A stretch of DNA of 64,000 bases from Datura wrightii (Eukaryota; Streptophyta; Magnoliopsida; Solanales; Solanaceae): assembly GCA_035772735.1 (NCBI GenBank), contig JASDFA010000010.1, forward strand, positions 90,912,001 to 90,976,000, in the 5' to 3' direction. The translations under genes were made by a program, and so were the position numbers. The notes below the pieces were generated by a model. It ran no database searches and was not told the DNA's origin. It saw only the letters and a program-made list of their open reading frames with translations. Positions 32,978 to 46,068 of the stretch are shown piece by piece (the stretch's first letter is position 1; each line of letters begins with the position of its first letter).

Positions 32978-35859
32978 TGTAATACCCCAAAAGTTCCTTC
33001 GATCAAACCCCAAGTCGTTGGAGGTGCTCGTTGTTTGGTGTCTAGAGAACTGTAAGAAATTTTCCCATAAGCCACGAGGGGATTGTACGGACCGTTGCTT
33101 TGTTGAATGGGTTGGTCATTATGATCATTGGAATAGATTAAGAGAATTTTTATGGAAGAATGGGGAAAACCAATGGTCCGTTGTGTTGTACCACGGTCGT
33201 TGGATTGGGTTCTTGGTTTCGCCAGTGTGTTGAAAATTTTTGGCTAAGTTTAAAGTACTTCGAGATATATGGGTAGACCAGATCCTAGTGAAATTATGGA
33301 GACAAAGTGTTGAGATCAATCCCCAAGTATGACAAGTGAAATGGATGCAAATTAAGATCATAAAGAACCTCTAGTACAAAGTTGAGTTGAGAGCTTTCTT
33401 ATCGATTGAGTATTTGTATAAGTCATTACAAGGGTCAACTTCAAATGAAAATAGCTCCCATACTATAAAGTGTTTTTGGGTGATTCAATATAAAACATTT
33501 AACCCCTTTGAGGTTTCTTTCCAATGCATCCGACCTTACATCAATCGGAGTTCGGAGTAAAAAGTTATGACTAGTTTACTGAAACAACACCAAACTTTGG
33601 ATGGACCACAGTACGGGTCGTTGGTTGAAAGGATGACCCGTTGTTTCTGTACATGGAATCCAACTTTTGAGAAATGGTACAAAATCAGTCCAGAACCAAT
33701 GAGGGGATTCAATGGTCTGTTCGTTGATTCAGCGGGTCGTTGAATGAGTTCCAAAGTATGGTTCGAAGCCAAAGGGAGCAGCAATGACTGGACCAACAGC
33801 CCATTGTTTCTAACAACAACCCATTGGATTGGTCATTTGGTTTACTTGGGAAATTTTCCAGATCGACAGTTCAGGGGTATTTTGGTAAAATTCTATGCTT
33901 TTAACTCTTTAATGACGTCTTTTTGGGACTCCTAAGGGATGAATTGAAGGAGTTTTCCTAGTCTAACCTCTTAGTCTTTAATAATCAACTCAAAAACAGA
34001 TCGTAAATAGACTTAGGAATTCCAGATTCTTTTCTCTCAACGCTTAGGAACTAGGGTTCCTCTCCAAGGTGCGACAACTTCATGATCTTTAGAAAGATAC
34101 TTCAACCAGATATGTGGGACTTCAACAAGGGTATCCTTTCACCCTTTTGTCCAAAAGTTTCCAGAAACCCTAATTTTACAGTACTTTTAGAGATCATGAT
34201 TCAGGAACTTTCTTTAACTGTGAAATTTCTCCACCTCCTCAGTAGAGTTAAACAACCATGACTAGAATTCTTACATGAGTATGATGGTATTCTCAGTTAT
34301 TAAAGAATTCCTTAATTTCTATTATTTTCTTTAGTTTACAAGAGTATTTTCTAACTGAAATTGATGCCCTAATTCTATTTTTTTAGTTTGCTTTCTTAGT
34401 CTTGATCTTGATCATAAATTCAGGTAAAACTTGCATGATTTAGACTCAAACAAAAAGGTTATGTTGATATGGTAGATGTTATTCGAGTCACGAATGATTA
34501 TCATAGATAGTTGAATAGAAATTAATATCTTGGTATATTCAGTTTCAAAGTCTCAGCCAACACTCAGAACACTCGGAGTCTTATAAAAATGTCAGTTGAT
34601 CAGTTTGACCACAATTAATTTTGAGGTATCAGTGATGCCTTCCAGTTATAAGAATTTAGACTCAGATATTAGTTATCAGATTCTTTGGTTCTATAGACAG
34701 TTACGACACTTCCAAATAAGCAGCTTTGACTGGTCTTAGATCCATCAGCTTCAGCTTGAGTTTGTTCTTTAGAAGGCTACGACATTCCTTGGTGAGAAGC
34801 TCTAACTAGTCTTGGAACACCAGTTTCCAAATCTGGTCCAATAAGACGCTCATGGTGCTCTCTACCAGTATCCTTGAGTCATTTATCGTCTTTGGCTCCA
34901 CTATCGAGCTATCTGATTAGCAGTAGTAGTCACGGTAAGATTATCCAATGGGAGTAGGACTTAGCACCGAGAGGGTTGGGGTTCGAATACACCTAGGTTC
35001 CAGAACTACGTTGCCACCGTAGGTTATATTTTATTGGCCTCATGGCCCCATATAATGGTCACACATTCAATGCCTTTATACCCTGGCAAGGTATATTAGG
35101 TCCTACCGATGGGGTGTGTACATTGGACTCCATGTCTAGCTCACGCAGTTATATGTCGGTTATAGCCTCTCCCACTAGTCAGCTCAGTTCAGTCTCACAT
35201 TAGTCAGTTCAGATCAGTTCAACACAGTATTTCAGATTAGTATCATAGATTTAGGGCATGTCCTTAACCATCAGACAAGGTCTTTTAGACCATCACAGTT
35301 TATTACAGTTATTCAGTTTTAACAGTTTAGTGGTCATTGCATTTCTATTCAGTTCAACATATTTATTCCTTGTGCATGGTGTCTCTCATTTAATCAATAC
35401 ATTCAAAGTACTGACACATTTTTTTATGTTGTATCATTTTATGATACAGCTACAGGATTTTAGTCTCAGCCTCTCTAACCGATCAGTCTCCGAAGACTTC
35501 AGCAGTTCTAGTTGGTATGTTCTCATCTTTCAAGGAAGGCGATTATCTTATTTAGTTAAATTTTGTTTTCTTATATTTAGTTTTGGAGTTAGCTAGGGGC
35601 TTGTCCCAGCAACTCATAAGTTTTAGTGGCTTTCAGACGCAGATTGGGTTATCAGACTTGTAGTTCTTTTCTAATATCTTCAATTATTATGAACCAGCTT
35701 TATTTCTTTCAAAGTATTTATATTTTTGCTTTAAACTTCCGCCATATATAATTATATGTTGCTTAGAATGCCAGTGTATGATAGACCAGGGGTTGACTTG
35801 GGGTCACTTATGACTCCAAGTACCGTGTTTCGTCCAGGGTGTAAGCTCGGGGCATGAAA
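32978..35859 (+). repeat. G 5' LTR
   Basis: Starts TGTAATACCCCAAAAGTTCC and ends GGGGCATGAAA, where the 3' copy has GGGGCGTGACA. GGTCGTTGG-type motifs lie at 33010-33830. Block TTAGCACCGAG at about 34960, TATGTCGGTTATAG at about 35153, stem-loop TGTATCAT-TTT-ATGATACA at 35430-35448 (411 bp from the end). Confidence 0.88.
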
Positions 35860-36840
35860 AACTTCGTATTAGAGCACTAGGTTTAGAGTGTCCTAGGATA
35901 TCTGAAAGTCGCATCATGTTGAGTCCCTTTCATGGGTGTGAAGCGTGCCACACTTATGACGAGGAGGCTATAAGGCATTTTAGGAAAATTCCATTCTTTC
36001 ACTATTCTTATCATGTGATTGAGTGTAAGCACTAAGATTTTTCTTCTAATTCATGTTTTACATATTCACAGACAATTCCTTAAAGAAAAGGTATTAGAAG
36101 AGGGAAAAACTACTGAAATCCATTAGTCCCACCAACCCCAGTATGCCCCCTTAGTGGGCAGGTGACGGATGTGGAGCTCGGTGTTGCCCTTAAAGTGTTA
36201 ATACGGGCCGCAACCACTCAGGTTAACCACCAGGCAGTCAGAAGTACAAATCCTACTAAAGTATAATAGCTACCAAGGTTCGAAACGTCATACCTGAGTT
36301 TCACGGTATAATAGCGGATGAAAAGTTCAGGGGAAAAGAAAAGGGGAGTAAGAGAGCAAGGACTGGGTACTTAGGGTTTTCCCAACAAAGGATGAGTGGT
36401 GGACCCCGTTTCACATTTCATTGGAGGTCATCATCCCCATCATCATCGATAGCCAAAGATCCTAAGAAATCCATAGTAAAGGAGATTAGATGCCCAGCTT
36501 GCAGGAACTATGGGAAGAAACATTTTTGGAGAATGCAGGGCTAGCTCAAGTGGTTGCTTTTGGTGCGGCAAGTCAGGCCATAAACTCAGAGAGTGCCCAG
36601 CAGCCAAATGGAGTGAAGCTAGAATTTCGGCTAACTTTTCTGCAACCCTGTCAAGTCCCCCAGTTTGCAAGTAATGTGGAATGAGCCACCCCGAAAAATG
36701 TTTGTTTGGTAAGGAAGGATGTGTTGTGATATCTTTCGTGACAAATGAGAACTCAAGAGTTAGTGATGTTAACCTAGACTTAAGAAAGGATCAAGAGCTT
36801 GAGAATAGTATCTTTTAGCTAAGTGGGAGATGATAAGTTA
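35860..36840 (+). pseudogene. G primer site and gag fragments
   Basis: The PBS region reads CTTCGTATTAGAGC, with two changes from the intact site. The gag N-terminal region starts near 36075 and includes an ATTQVNHQAV segment (about 36210), after which the middle of gag is missing. The C-terminal part has a CPACRNYG segment (about 36490) and a clean CCHC knuckle CFWCGKSGHKLREC at 36555-36596, followed by a CGMSHPEKC segment (about 36680). Stops and frame changes throughout. 36600-36840 is the gag end or linker, with no protease motif. Confidence 0.75.
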
Positions 36841-37968
36841 AGAAGGCCAGGTCAAGCTCTAAGTGTTATAGTAGAAGGGCTCCAGAAATAACAACTAAGG
36901 GATGTCAATCTTTCCTATTCAGATGCTTCCTCTTGTATTTTAGTTTATGCTACGTTCTATTTATTCTTATGTTCAGACTCCTAGAATTATAAATAACCGG
37001 TTCAGACAGCGATCACGGTCTTAATCCATGGTTTCGAAAGTTCCAGCTTCATGTCATGAAGACTAGGTATGTACAGACTCATGTCTCACATTATTCCCAA
37101 CTCCAAGAACCCAGTCCCTCAGACTCTCCTTAACGGTTCAGTAGATCATGATGCATCACGTGTATGCTCATACTAGGCTCCTTAAGTGATTCGTGCTTGT
37201 GATTCCTTACTCTAAGACATGTGTACGTTCACCTATATCGGGAATGATTTTTTTAACAGATATATTCAGAATGAATTTCTATTTATACCTTAGGTGCTCA
37301 GAATGTAGAAGTTCATAAGATACAGTTGTTAGTCCTACCAGGGATATAGGGAAATTCTTAGTTGGTATATGCCACAAAGGAGTCGTAAAATGATTTTATT
37401 GATAGGTTTGGATGGTGTGGTGGTATTCAGGGAAGTTGGTGCAACTAAAAAGGTGTCTCTAAATATTTCACCCATGGAGGGGGTGATGAGGTGTTGGTGA
37501 GGATGAAAGTCTCTTTTAAACCGAGATTCCAGTTGGGATTCTTGACCGTAGAGATCGTAAGTTGGGGGAAATAAGGAAGTGGTTAGTATAGGTTTTAAGT
37601 AACAATCAACTAGTAGGAGGAACTACTTGGGAAATCGAATTCAATTAAGGCCACCTATTCAGATATCATAAAGAAGTTATGGGATTTACAACTCTATCCT
37701 TACCCGCTCAGTTCCAGCTTGAAGGAAATAGTTTCTCCTTAGTACCCTACTTAGTCTCACGTTAGCTTTATGTCCTTCAGTTCTTCTCAAATCATAGAAT
37801 TCATGTATGATCTACGAATTCAGTTCAACTACATATCTTAGTTCGGAGTCAGTCACTCCATTGGTGTTTAGTCCATATCATATAGTTTCGGGAATTGCAG
37901 CTCTTTCCCCAACCTTTTCCACTTATTTAGTCTTTATTCGAGGACGAATGTTCCCAAGAGAGAGATAT
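36841..37968 (+). pseudogene. G pol tail fragment and polypurine tract
   Basis: 36841-37340 shows nothing I can name. From about 37440 a post-integrase segment (SLNISPMEGVMR), then VGILDRRDRKLGEIRK (about 37535) and GTTWEIEF (about 37620), correspond to the chromodomain-like tail. TATTCGAGGACGAATGTTC precedes PPT CCAAGAGAGAGATAT at 37954-37968. No RT or integrase core motif is present. Confidence 0.7.
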
Positions 37969-40888
37969 TGTAACACCCCAAAAGTTCCTTAGATCATACC
38001 CAAGGATTAAAATAGAAAACAAAAGGAAAAACAATAGCAGAACCAAAAAATTAACCTTAGTACGGGTCGTTGGAGGTGTTTATTGTTTGGTGTCCAGAGA
38101 ACTGTAAGAAATTTGCCCAGAACGCACGAGGGGATTGTACAGACCATTTCTTGGTTGAATGGGTCGTTCATTATGGTTGTTGGAATAGATTAAGAGAATT
38201 TTGATGGAAGAATGGGGAAAACCAATGGTCTGTTGTATGGTACCATCGCCTGTTGGATTGGGTTGTTGGTTCCCCCAGTGTGTTGAAAATTTCTAGCTAA
38301 GTTTAGAGTCGTTCTAGATATATGGGTAAACCAAAGCCTATTGAAATTATAGATAAATGTTTTAAGATAAATTCCCAAGTATTACAAGTGAAATGGATGC
38401 AAATTAAGATCATAAAGAACCTCTAGTACAAAGTCGAGTTGAGAGCATTCTTACCGATTGAGTTTTCATATAAGTTCTTACAAGGGTCAACTTCAAATGA
38501 ACATAGCTCAAACCTTACAAAGTGTTTTTGGGCTATTTAATGTGAAAAATTCAATCCCTTTGAGTTTTCTTTCCAACGCATCCAACCTTACATCAATCGG
38601 AGTTCGGAGTAAAAAGTTATGACTAGTTTAGTGAAACAACACTAGACTTTGGACGTACCACGGTACGGGTCGTTGGTTGAAAGGACAACCATCTTTTTGC
38701 CCGTGGAATCCAACTTTTGAGAAATAGTCCAAAATCAGTCCAGAACCAATGAGGGGATTCAACCAGCCATTTTTTGTATCGTTGAATGAGTTCCAGAGTG
38801 TGGTTCGAAGGCAAAGGGAGCAGCAATGACTGGACCAACAACCCGTTGTTTCTAACTATGACCCATTGGATTTGTTGTTGGTTCACTTGTGAAATTTTCC
38901 AGATCGACAGTCCAGGGGGATTTTGATAAAATCCTATGATTTTAACTCTTAAATTACGTCTTTTTGGGACTCCTAAGTGATGAATTAAAGGGGTTTTCCT
39001 AGTCTAAACTCTCAGTCTTTCCAAATCAACTCAGAAACATATCGTAAATAGACTTAGGAACTCCAAACTCTTTTCTCTCAAGGCTCAGGAACTAGGGTTC
39101 CTCTCCAAGGTGCAACAACTTCAAGATCTTTAGAAAGATCCTTCAACCAGGTATATGGGACTTCAACAAGGGTATCCTTTCACCCTTTTGTCCCAAAGTT
39201 TTCAGCAACCCTAGCTTTACAGTACTTTAAGAGATCATGATTTCGGAACTTTCTTTGACTGTGAAATTTCTCCACTTCCTCAATAGTGTTAAACTACCAT
39301 GACTAGAATTCTTACATGTGTATGATGGTATTCTCAATTATTAAAGAATTCCTTAAATTCTATTATTTTCTTTAGTTTACAGGAGTATTTTCTAACTGAA
39401 ATTCATGCTCTAATTCTATTGTTTCAGTTTGCTTTGTTAGTCTTGATCTCGATCATAAATTCGGGTAAAACTTGCATGATTTATACCCAAACAAAAAGGT
39501 TATGTTGAAATGGTAGATGTTATTTGAGTCACGAATGATTAGCATAGATACTTGAATAGAAATTAATATCTTGGTATATTCAGTTTCAGAGTCTCAGTCA
39601 ACACTTAAACACTCGGAGTATTATAGAAAAGTCAGTTGATCAGTTTGACCACAGTTACTTTGGAGGTATCAGTGATGCCTTCCCATTATCAGAATTTAGA
39701 CTCAGATATCAGTTATAAGATTTTGTGGTTCTATATATAGTTAAGACGCTTCCAAATAAGCAGCTCTGACTGGTCTTAGATCCACCAGCTTTAGCTTCAG
39801 TTTGTTCTTTAGAAGGCTACGACGCTCCTTGGTGAGCAGCTCTGACTAGTCTTAGAACACCAGTTTCCAAATCCGGTCCTATAAGACGTTCGTGGTGCTC
39901 TCAGATAGTATCCTTGAGTCATTTATAGTCTTGGGCCCCAGTATCGAGCTATCCACTTGTTAGTAGTAGTCATGGTAGGATTTTCCAGTGGGAGTAGGAC
40001 TTAGCACCGAGAGGGCCGGGGTTCCAATGCACCTAGGTTCCAGAACTACATTGCCACCATAGGTTATCTTTTATTAGCCTCATGGCCCCAGATAGTGGTC
40101 TCACAGTCCATGCATTTATACCCTGGAAATGTATATTGGATCCTACCGGTAGGGTGTGTACATCGGACTCTACGTCTAGCTCACGTGGTTATATGTCGGT
40201 TATAGCCTCTCCCACTAGTCAGATCAGTTCAGTCTCAGATTAGTCAGTTCAGATCGGTTCGGCACAATATTTCAAATTAGTATCATAGATTTAGGGCATG
40301 TCCTTGACCATCAGACAAGGTCTTTTAGACCATCACGATTTATTACAGTTATTTAGTTTTAGCAGTTTTAGTGGTCATTGCATGTCTATCCAGTTCAACA
40401 TATTTATTCCTTGTGCATGGTGTCTCTCACTTACTCAGTACATTAAAAGTACCGATGCATGATTTAATGTTGTATCATTTTATGATACAGCTGCAGGATC
40501 TTAGTGTCAGCCTCGGTAGCAAATCACTCTCTGAAGACTTCAGTAGTTCTAGTCGGTGAGTCCTTATCTTTCGAGGATGGAGATTATTATTATTTAGTTA
40601 AATTTTCTTTTCTTCTATTTAGTTTTGGAGTTAGTTGGGGGCTTTTTACAGCAACTCATTTGTTTTAGTGGCTTTTAGACCCAGATTGGATTTTCAGACT
40701 TGTAGTTTTATTTTAATATCTTCAATTATTATGAACCAGCTTTATTTCTTTCAAAGTATTTGCATTTTTTCTTGAAACTTCCGTTGTATATATTTATATG
40801 TTGCTCATAATGCTAGTGTATGATAGACAAGGGGTTGACTTGGAGTCAATACCGTGTTCCGTCCAGGGTGTAAGCTCGGGGCGTGACA
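37969..40888 (+). repeat. G 3' LTR
   Basis: Starts TGTAACACCCCAAAAGTTCC, ends GGGGCGTGACA, then TSD CCTTC at 40889-40893. Stem-loop at 40471-40489. A short insert at 37999-38055 relative to the 5' LTR explains most of the length difference. Confidence 0.88.
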
Positions 40889-40893
40889 CCTTC

Positions 40894-41138
40894 CCAAAAA
40901 TCCTTGCTCACGACTGCGTCAACGAGTTGTGGGGTCTGACCATGAGTCGTGGTCACGTCCGTGGGGACCTCAAATCCAAAAATTCCAACTCACACCCTGA
41001 ACCTCACCACAAGTCACCTCACGACTCGTGGTCTACCCCACGGGTCATAGAATGACTCGTTCAGTGACCTAGTGTCAGATTTCCAGTTTTCTCCGTTTCA
41101 ACTCCTGGGTCTGATCTTAGGGCTTACGGGGTATTACA
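40894..41138 (-). repeat. F 3' LTR, proximal part
   Basis: Resumes after G. On the minus strand the LTR starts TGTAATACCCCGTAAGCCC at 41138. Dense CACGACTCGTGG-type motifs at 40909-41060, which is the 5' (U3) end of the LTR. The PPT lies beside it at 41139-41155 (minus strand: CAAAGGGGAGATAT). Confidence 0.87.
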
Positions 41139-41155
41139 ATATCTCCCCTTTGGGA

Positions 41156-42560
41156 ACATTCATCCTCAAATTTTGGAAATCATATAGAAAAGCAGAGAAA
41201 TGCAATTATCATATTCAAATACTAATCATTTAAGCTAAAAACAGACGGAATAACTAGCTCCAAACTGAACTACATGGCTGAATTGAATTCACAAACCATA
41301 CATACATACTTTGACATAAAAGAAACTTGGGCACATGAACTTAACATGAAAACTAAATGGAGTACTGGGGAAAAACTGATACCTCAAGCTAGAACTGAGG
41401 TGGTACAGAATAAATGTGGGTTTTTATTCATCATGTCTGCTTCGGCTTCTCACATAGCTCCCTCAACATGTTGATTCCTCCGTAAATCTTTGACTGAAGC
41501 TACTTTCTTGTTTCTTAGCCTTCGAACCTGACGATCCAGTATTTCCACCGGAACCTCTTCATAACTAAGGCTGTCCTTCACACCAACACTGTCCACCGGG
41601 ACAACTAGAGCGGGATCAGCCAAGCACTTCTTCAATAGTGATACATGGAAAACAGGATGCACGGAAGCTAACTCTGATGGCAACTCCAATTCATATGCCA
41701 CTTTGCCAACCCGCTTTGCTATCCTGTATGGCCAACATAACAAGGTCTGAGTTTTACTTTCTTTCCAAGCCACATCACTCCCTTTATGGGAGACACCTTC
41801 AGAAACACCCAATCAACTTCGAACGTGAGTTCTCTCCTCCTTACATCGGCATAGGACTTTTGGCTACATTGAGTTGTTTTCAACCTATCCCGTATGAGTT
41901 GAACCTTCTCCATAGCCTCATAGACCGAATTTGGTCCTATCAACGAAGCTTCCCCAACTTTGAACTAACCAAGAGGCGATCTACCTCTCTGCCCATAGAG
42001 AGCCTCAAACGGGGCCATCTAGATACTGGAATGGTAGCTGTTATTGTATGCGAACTCGATAAGAGGTAAATGATCATCCCAACAACCTTTTAAATGTTAG
42101 ACAAGGGAACTACATGTAACCAAAGTAGCTCTGAAATGTAAAGACTGACATAATCCTCCATTGAATCCGTGGTTTTGACTGGTAGAAAATGCAGCTTTGG
42201 TTAACCTGTCTACAACTACCCCAATGGATTCATATTGCCGATGAGTGCGAGGCAAACCAGTTATGAAGTCCATATTGAGTTTTTCCCACTTGCAAGTAGG
42301 AATATTGATATCTTGGAGCACACCTCCGATTCTTTGGTGCTCAACCTTCACCTACTGACAGTTTGGACACCTGGCCACAAATTCTGCTATGTCCTTCTTC
42401 ATGTTATTCCACCAGTAGACTTCTTGTAGGTCATAATACATCATGGTGGCACCTGGATGTATAGAGTATCTAGAACAATGAGCTTCATGCAACATCCAAT
42501 CTCTCACATCACCAACATCCAGAACACATAAGCGACCTTGATATCGAAACACACCATCTC
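41156..42560 (-). pseudogene. F integrase and chromodomain-like tail
   Basis: 41156-41450 is 3' UTR. Minus strand: integrase zinc region HEAHCSRYSIH...CPNC at 42552-42352; first catalytic Asp in [12 protein letters not shown] (about 42265). After [10 protein letters not shown] the sequence jumps (about 42110) to the [20 protein letters not shown] segment, so the stretch with the second Asp and the Glu is deleted. Then the GPY/F region and tail at 41812-41450 (VGKVAYELELPSELASVHPVFHVSLLKK, then EEVPVEILDRQVRRLRNKKVASVK). Inactive by loss of two catalytic residues. Confidence 0.86.
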
Positions 42561-42774
42561 CCCCTTTTGAGAAGACCTCTAACTTCTGACTCTAAAACGA
42601 CCTGCTTTAACTCTACCATGATAGGGTCCTCATCTTGTCATGCTTTTACATCAGTCACCAAGGACGATTCTGATCCATTCTGAACTATCACACCACTGTT
42701 GGTCGAGTCAACCAAATAAACACCCAACCTCGCAAGTCAATGCACGTCCTTCACCAGCTCCTTCTTTCCCTCAT

Positions 42775-44156
42775 CTACATGGGACACACTTTCCATGGAG
42801 AGTTCACTAAGTGCTTTGCTACTACATTTGCCTTTCCCGGATGGTAAAGGACACTCATATCATAGTCCTTAAGTAGCTCTAACCACCTCCTTTGACGAAG
42901 ATTAAGATACTTCTGGGTAAACACATATTGTAGACTCTTATGGTCCGTAAACACATCCACGTGGACCCCATAAAAATAGTGTCTCCATATTTTCAAGGCG
43001 AATACCACCGCTGCCAATTCGAGATCATGAGTTGGATAGTTCTTTTCATGCACTTTCAGCTGTCTAGAAGCATAAGTTATAACCATTCCATGCTTCATCA
43101 ACACACCCCCAAGTCCGATCCTTGAAGAATCACAATACACCACAAACCCATCAGTACCCTCGGGTAGGGTTAACACTGGTGCTGAAGTAAGTCGAGTCTT
43201 TAACTCCTGAAAGCTTCTCTCATAAGTCTCCGACCATTGGAATTTCACTTTCTTTTGGGTCAATTTGGTCTATAGCACTACAATGGATGAAAAACCCTCA
43301 ATAAACCTTCAATAATAGCCAGCTAAGCCAAAAAAGCTCCGGATATCTAAAGGATTCACCGGTCTAGGCTAATTCTTCATCGCTTCTATTTTCTGAGAGT
43401 CCACCCTTATGCCCTCACTTGGCACCACATGGCCTAGAAATGCCACCGAGTTCAACCAAAACTCGCACTTGATGAATTTGACATATAGTTGGGGATCCTT
43501 GAGAGGTTATAGCACCACTCTCAAATGAGCGACATGCTCCTCCTCACTCCGAGAGTATATCAGGATGTCAACAATGAACACGATCACGAACATATCCAAA
43601 TATAGCTTGAACACCCTGTTCATCAAGTCTATAAAAGTTGTAGGAGCATTTGTTAGTCCAAAAGACATAACTAAAAACTCATAATGACGATCCACATCCT
43701 GAAGGCTGTCTTTGGGATGTCACTCTCCCGAACCTTGAGCTGATGGTATCCGGATATGAGATCTATCTTCGAAAAGCAATTGGCACCCTGAAGATGGTAA
43801 AAAAAATCTTCAATCCTGGGTAGAGGGTACCTGTTCTTGATGGTGACCTTGTTCAATTGTCGATAATCAATACACATACGAAGAGAACCATCTTTCTTTC
43901 GGACAAAGAGAACTGGTGCACCCCATCGTGACTTGCTCAGTCTAATAAAACCCTTATCCAAAAGATCCTTCAACTGTTCCATCAACTCTTTTAGCTCGGC
44001 TGGGGCAATTTTGTAAGGAGGAAAAGATATAGGCTACATGTTGGGAAGAATGTCAATACAAAAATCAATCTCTCATTCGGGAGGGATTTCGGGTACATCA
44101 TCTGGGAAGACTTTTGGATAATTACATACTACTGGTACTGACTGGATAGTCGAGGT
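42775..44156 (-). pseudogene. F reverse transcriptase and RNase H
   Basis: RT opens at 43985 ([20 protein letters not shown]) with [20 protein letters not shown] and [14 protein letters not shown]. The catalytic motif at about 43580 reads FIVDILIYS where the family has FIDD. The RT thumb is at 43500-43300, broken by stops. RNase H is open at 43263-42775 with its acidic residues visible: [26 protein letters not shown] and [10 protein letters not shown], then [10 protein letters not shown]. The RNase H looks the least damaged of the set. Confidence 0.87.
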
Positions 44157-44618
44157 CTAGGACGTCGCATCCTTAACCCTAACTAGATGATACACACAAC
44201 CCTTGGATATCATCTTTCTGACCTTAAGGTAGGAAATGAAATGACCTATAGGCACAGCTGAACTACCCTTCCACTCTATGACTGGCTCACACAGAAATAT
44301 GAACTCTACTACTCGGGTTCTACAATTAACTGAGCCATAACATGAAAATAGCCAATACAGGCTGAGGATAACATCAAAATCAGTTATGGATAACTCTACT
44401 AGATCTACTGAGGTGATTTTATGAAGGACTGTAACTGGGCATCTTCTATACACCCGTCTAGCTACAACCGAATCACCCACTGGAGTAGAAACTGAGAAGT
44501 GTTTTGACAAGATTTCGAGACTCACTCCGAAACTAGTAGCCACAAAAGGTGTCACAAAAGACAATGTAGCCCCTGGATCTAACAAAGCATATATATAAAG
44601 ATGGAAAACACGTAACAT
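44157..44618 (-). pseudogene. F protease
   Basis: Minus-strand open reading of 153 codons. The catalytic motif reads LLDPGATLSFVTP, with Pro where the family has Ser (DSGA), which would disturb the active-site loop. Family segments VSTPVGDSVVARRVYR, LSITDFDVILSLYWL and the linker MISKGCVYHLVRVKDATS are clear. Confidence 0.86.
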
Positions 44619-45860
44619 ATCAATGACTACATATAGGGAGACCTCCTGCTCCTAGCAGGATGCTAAGGCATATATTCTGTTTTGGTGTTAACCGCCACCA
44701 GTGCTAGTAGATTCCCCCTGCTGGGTTGGGCGTGCGAGAGCAGCGACTGAACTGGAAATTGGGCCTCGGCCCCTATCAAGGCCCTGTCAAGATGTTGGGC
44801 AATCTCTGAGCATATGTCTGGGCTTCCAACACTCGAAGCAAGCACTGTTACCCGCCAAGCACTAGCCTATGTGCCCCCGACCACACCTGCTGCAAACTGG
44901 GATACTAGAATCTGCGGGCCTGCTGCTCTGACCCCTAGAACCCGGTGCTCACCTTTTGTAGTCGTGCCTAGGTCTGGATGGCACACTCAATGTTGAAGAT
45001 GCTAGGGATAAAGATCTCTGGTGGGTCTGCTGTCGGTGCGCACCACCTGGCCTCGACTGAGAGAATCCATAGATATCTATCCGGGCCCTCTTTGCCTCTC
45101 TCTCCCTCATATGCACTGCCTCCATCTTCTAGGCATATAAGACTATCCGAGGGAAATCCATAACCTAGTGGAGCATATTGGTCCTGCAATCTTTTTCTAA
45201 ATAGCTCGCCACCCCATGAATAAACCTGCTCACTCGCGCCCTCTGATCAACCACTAACTCTGGGGCGTACTTTGACAAATGAGTGAACTCTAGGGCATAT
45301 TCTTGCACCATTATCTTTCCCTGCTTGAGATTGATGAACTCATCTACCTTCAACTCCCTCATCTCATGAGGGAAAAATCGATCTAGAAATGCAACATGGA
45401 ATTCCTCCCAACTGATAGGGCATGCTCCGACTGCCCTACTATCTCTCTACTATCTGAACCATGTGTGTGCGACCCCCTTCAACTGATATAAGGCCAACTC
45501 AACACACTCAACTCCATTCACCCCCATGACCTGGGTGATCTTCACAATCTCGTCGATAAATTCATGTGGATCCTCGTCCACCTTCGACCCAAGGGATAGC
45601 AGGTTCATTCTTAGGAATTCTCTGACTCGAGATGCCGACACATTTCCATTTTTTGGGACATGCACCACTGCCTGCTGGTTGACCTGAGTGGTCAAGGCCT
45701 GCACTAGCATCTAAATAGCTGCCCTAAATTTAACGTGGGCAACCGGCTCTGGTGCATGGTGCTCCTGGACCGGTGGGGCTTGTTGGTCCCCGTCTTCGTT
45801 GCCATCCTCGTGGCCGTTTCCATTCACATTCCTCCTACCGTTAACTCTGCGGGGAGTCAT
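44619..45860 (-). pseudogene. F gag polyprotein
   Basis: The start MTPRRVNGRRNVNGNG at 45860 (minus) matches B and C. Then KFRAAI-stop-MLVQALTTQVNQQAV, where the TAG at 45713-45711 falls on a glutamine position; RVREFLRMN; DPHEFIDEIVKITQVMGV; WFR-stop. 45362-45165 reads FINLKQGKIMVQEYALEFTHLSKYAPELVVDQR. Zinc knuckles at about 44925-44790 include CFECWKPRHMLRDC, with Trp and Arg where the family has Gly and Gly. Several TAG stops. Confidence 0.85.
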
Positions 45861-46052
45861 GATTCTGCAATCGCAAATAACATGAATTAGAAGAATAAGA
45901 GACATTTCATCGCATGACATAGATCATGAAAGAAGGAAACATTTCCTAAATGTCTCATAGCCTCTTCGTCATGAGTGTGGCGCACTTCACACCCATGAAA
46001 AAGACTCTACTCAATGCGGCTTTTATACACCCTAGGACACTTCAAACCTATT

Positions 46053-46064
46053 GCTCTGATACCA
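46053..46064 (-). other. F primer-binding site
   Basis: The plus strand reads GCTCTGATACCA, the exact complement of TGGTATCAGAGC. Intact. Confidence 0.88.
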
Positions 46065-46068
46065 ATTT

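Larger units (their letters stand above)
32978..40888 (+). mobile_element. G: gypsy element lacking protease, RT and integrase core
   Basis: A 7.91-kb element with LTRs of 2882 and 2920 bp and perfect TSD CCTTC. The interior is only 2.1 kb: a damaged PBS, gag pieces with zinc knuckles, then a fragment of the chromodomain-like pol tail and PPT. LTRs make up about three quarters of its length. The LTRs are similar throughout, by eye in the low-to-mid 90s percent. Confidence 0.88.

Noticed and set aside
41638..42069. 143-codon plus-strand ORF
   Set aside because: It is antisense to the F integrase tail, which has clear family motifs on the minus strand.
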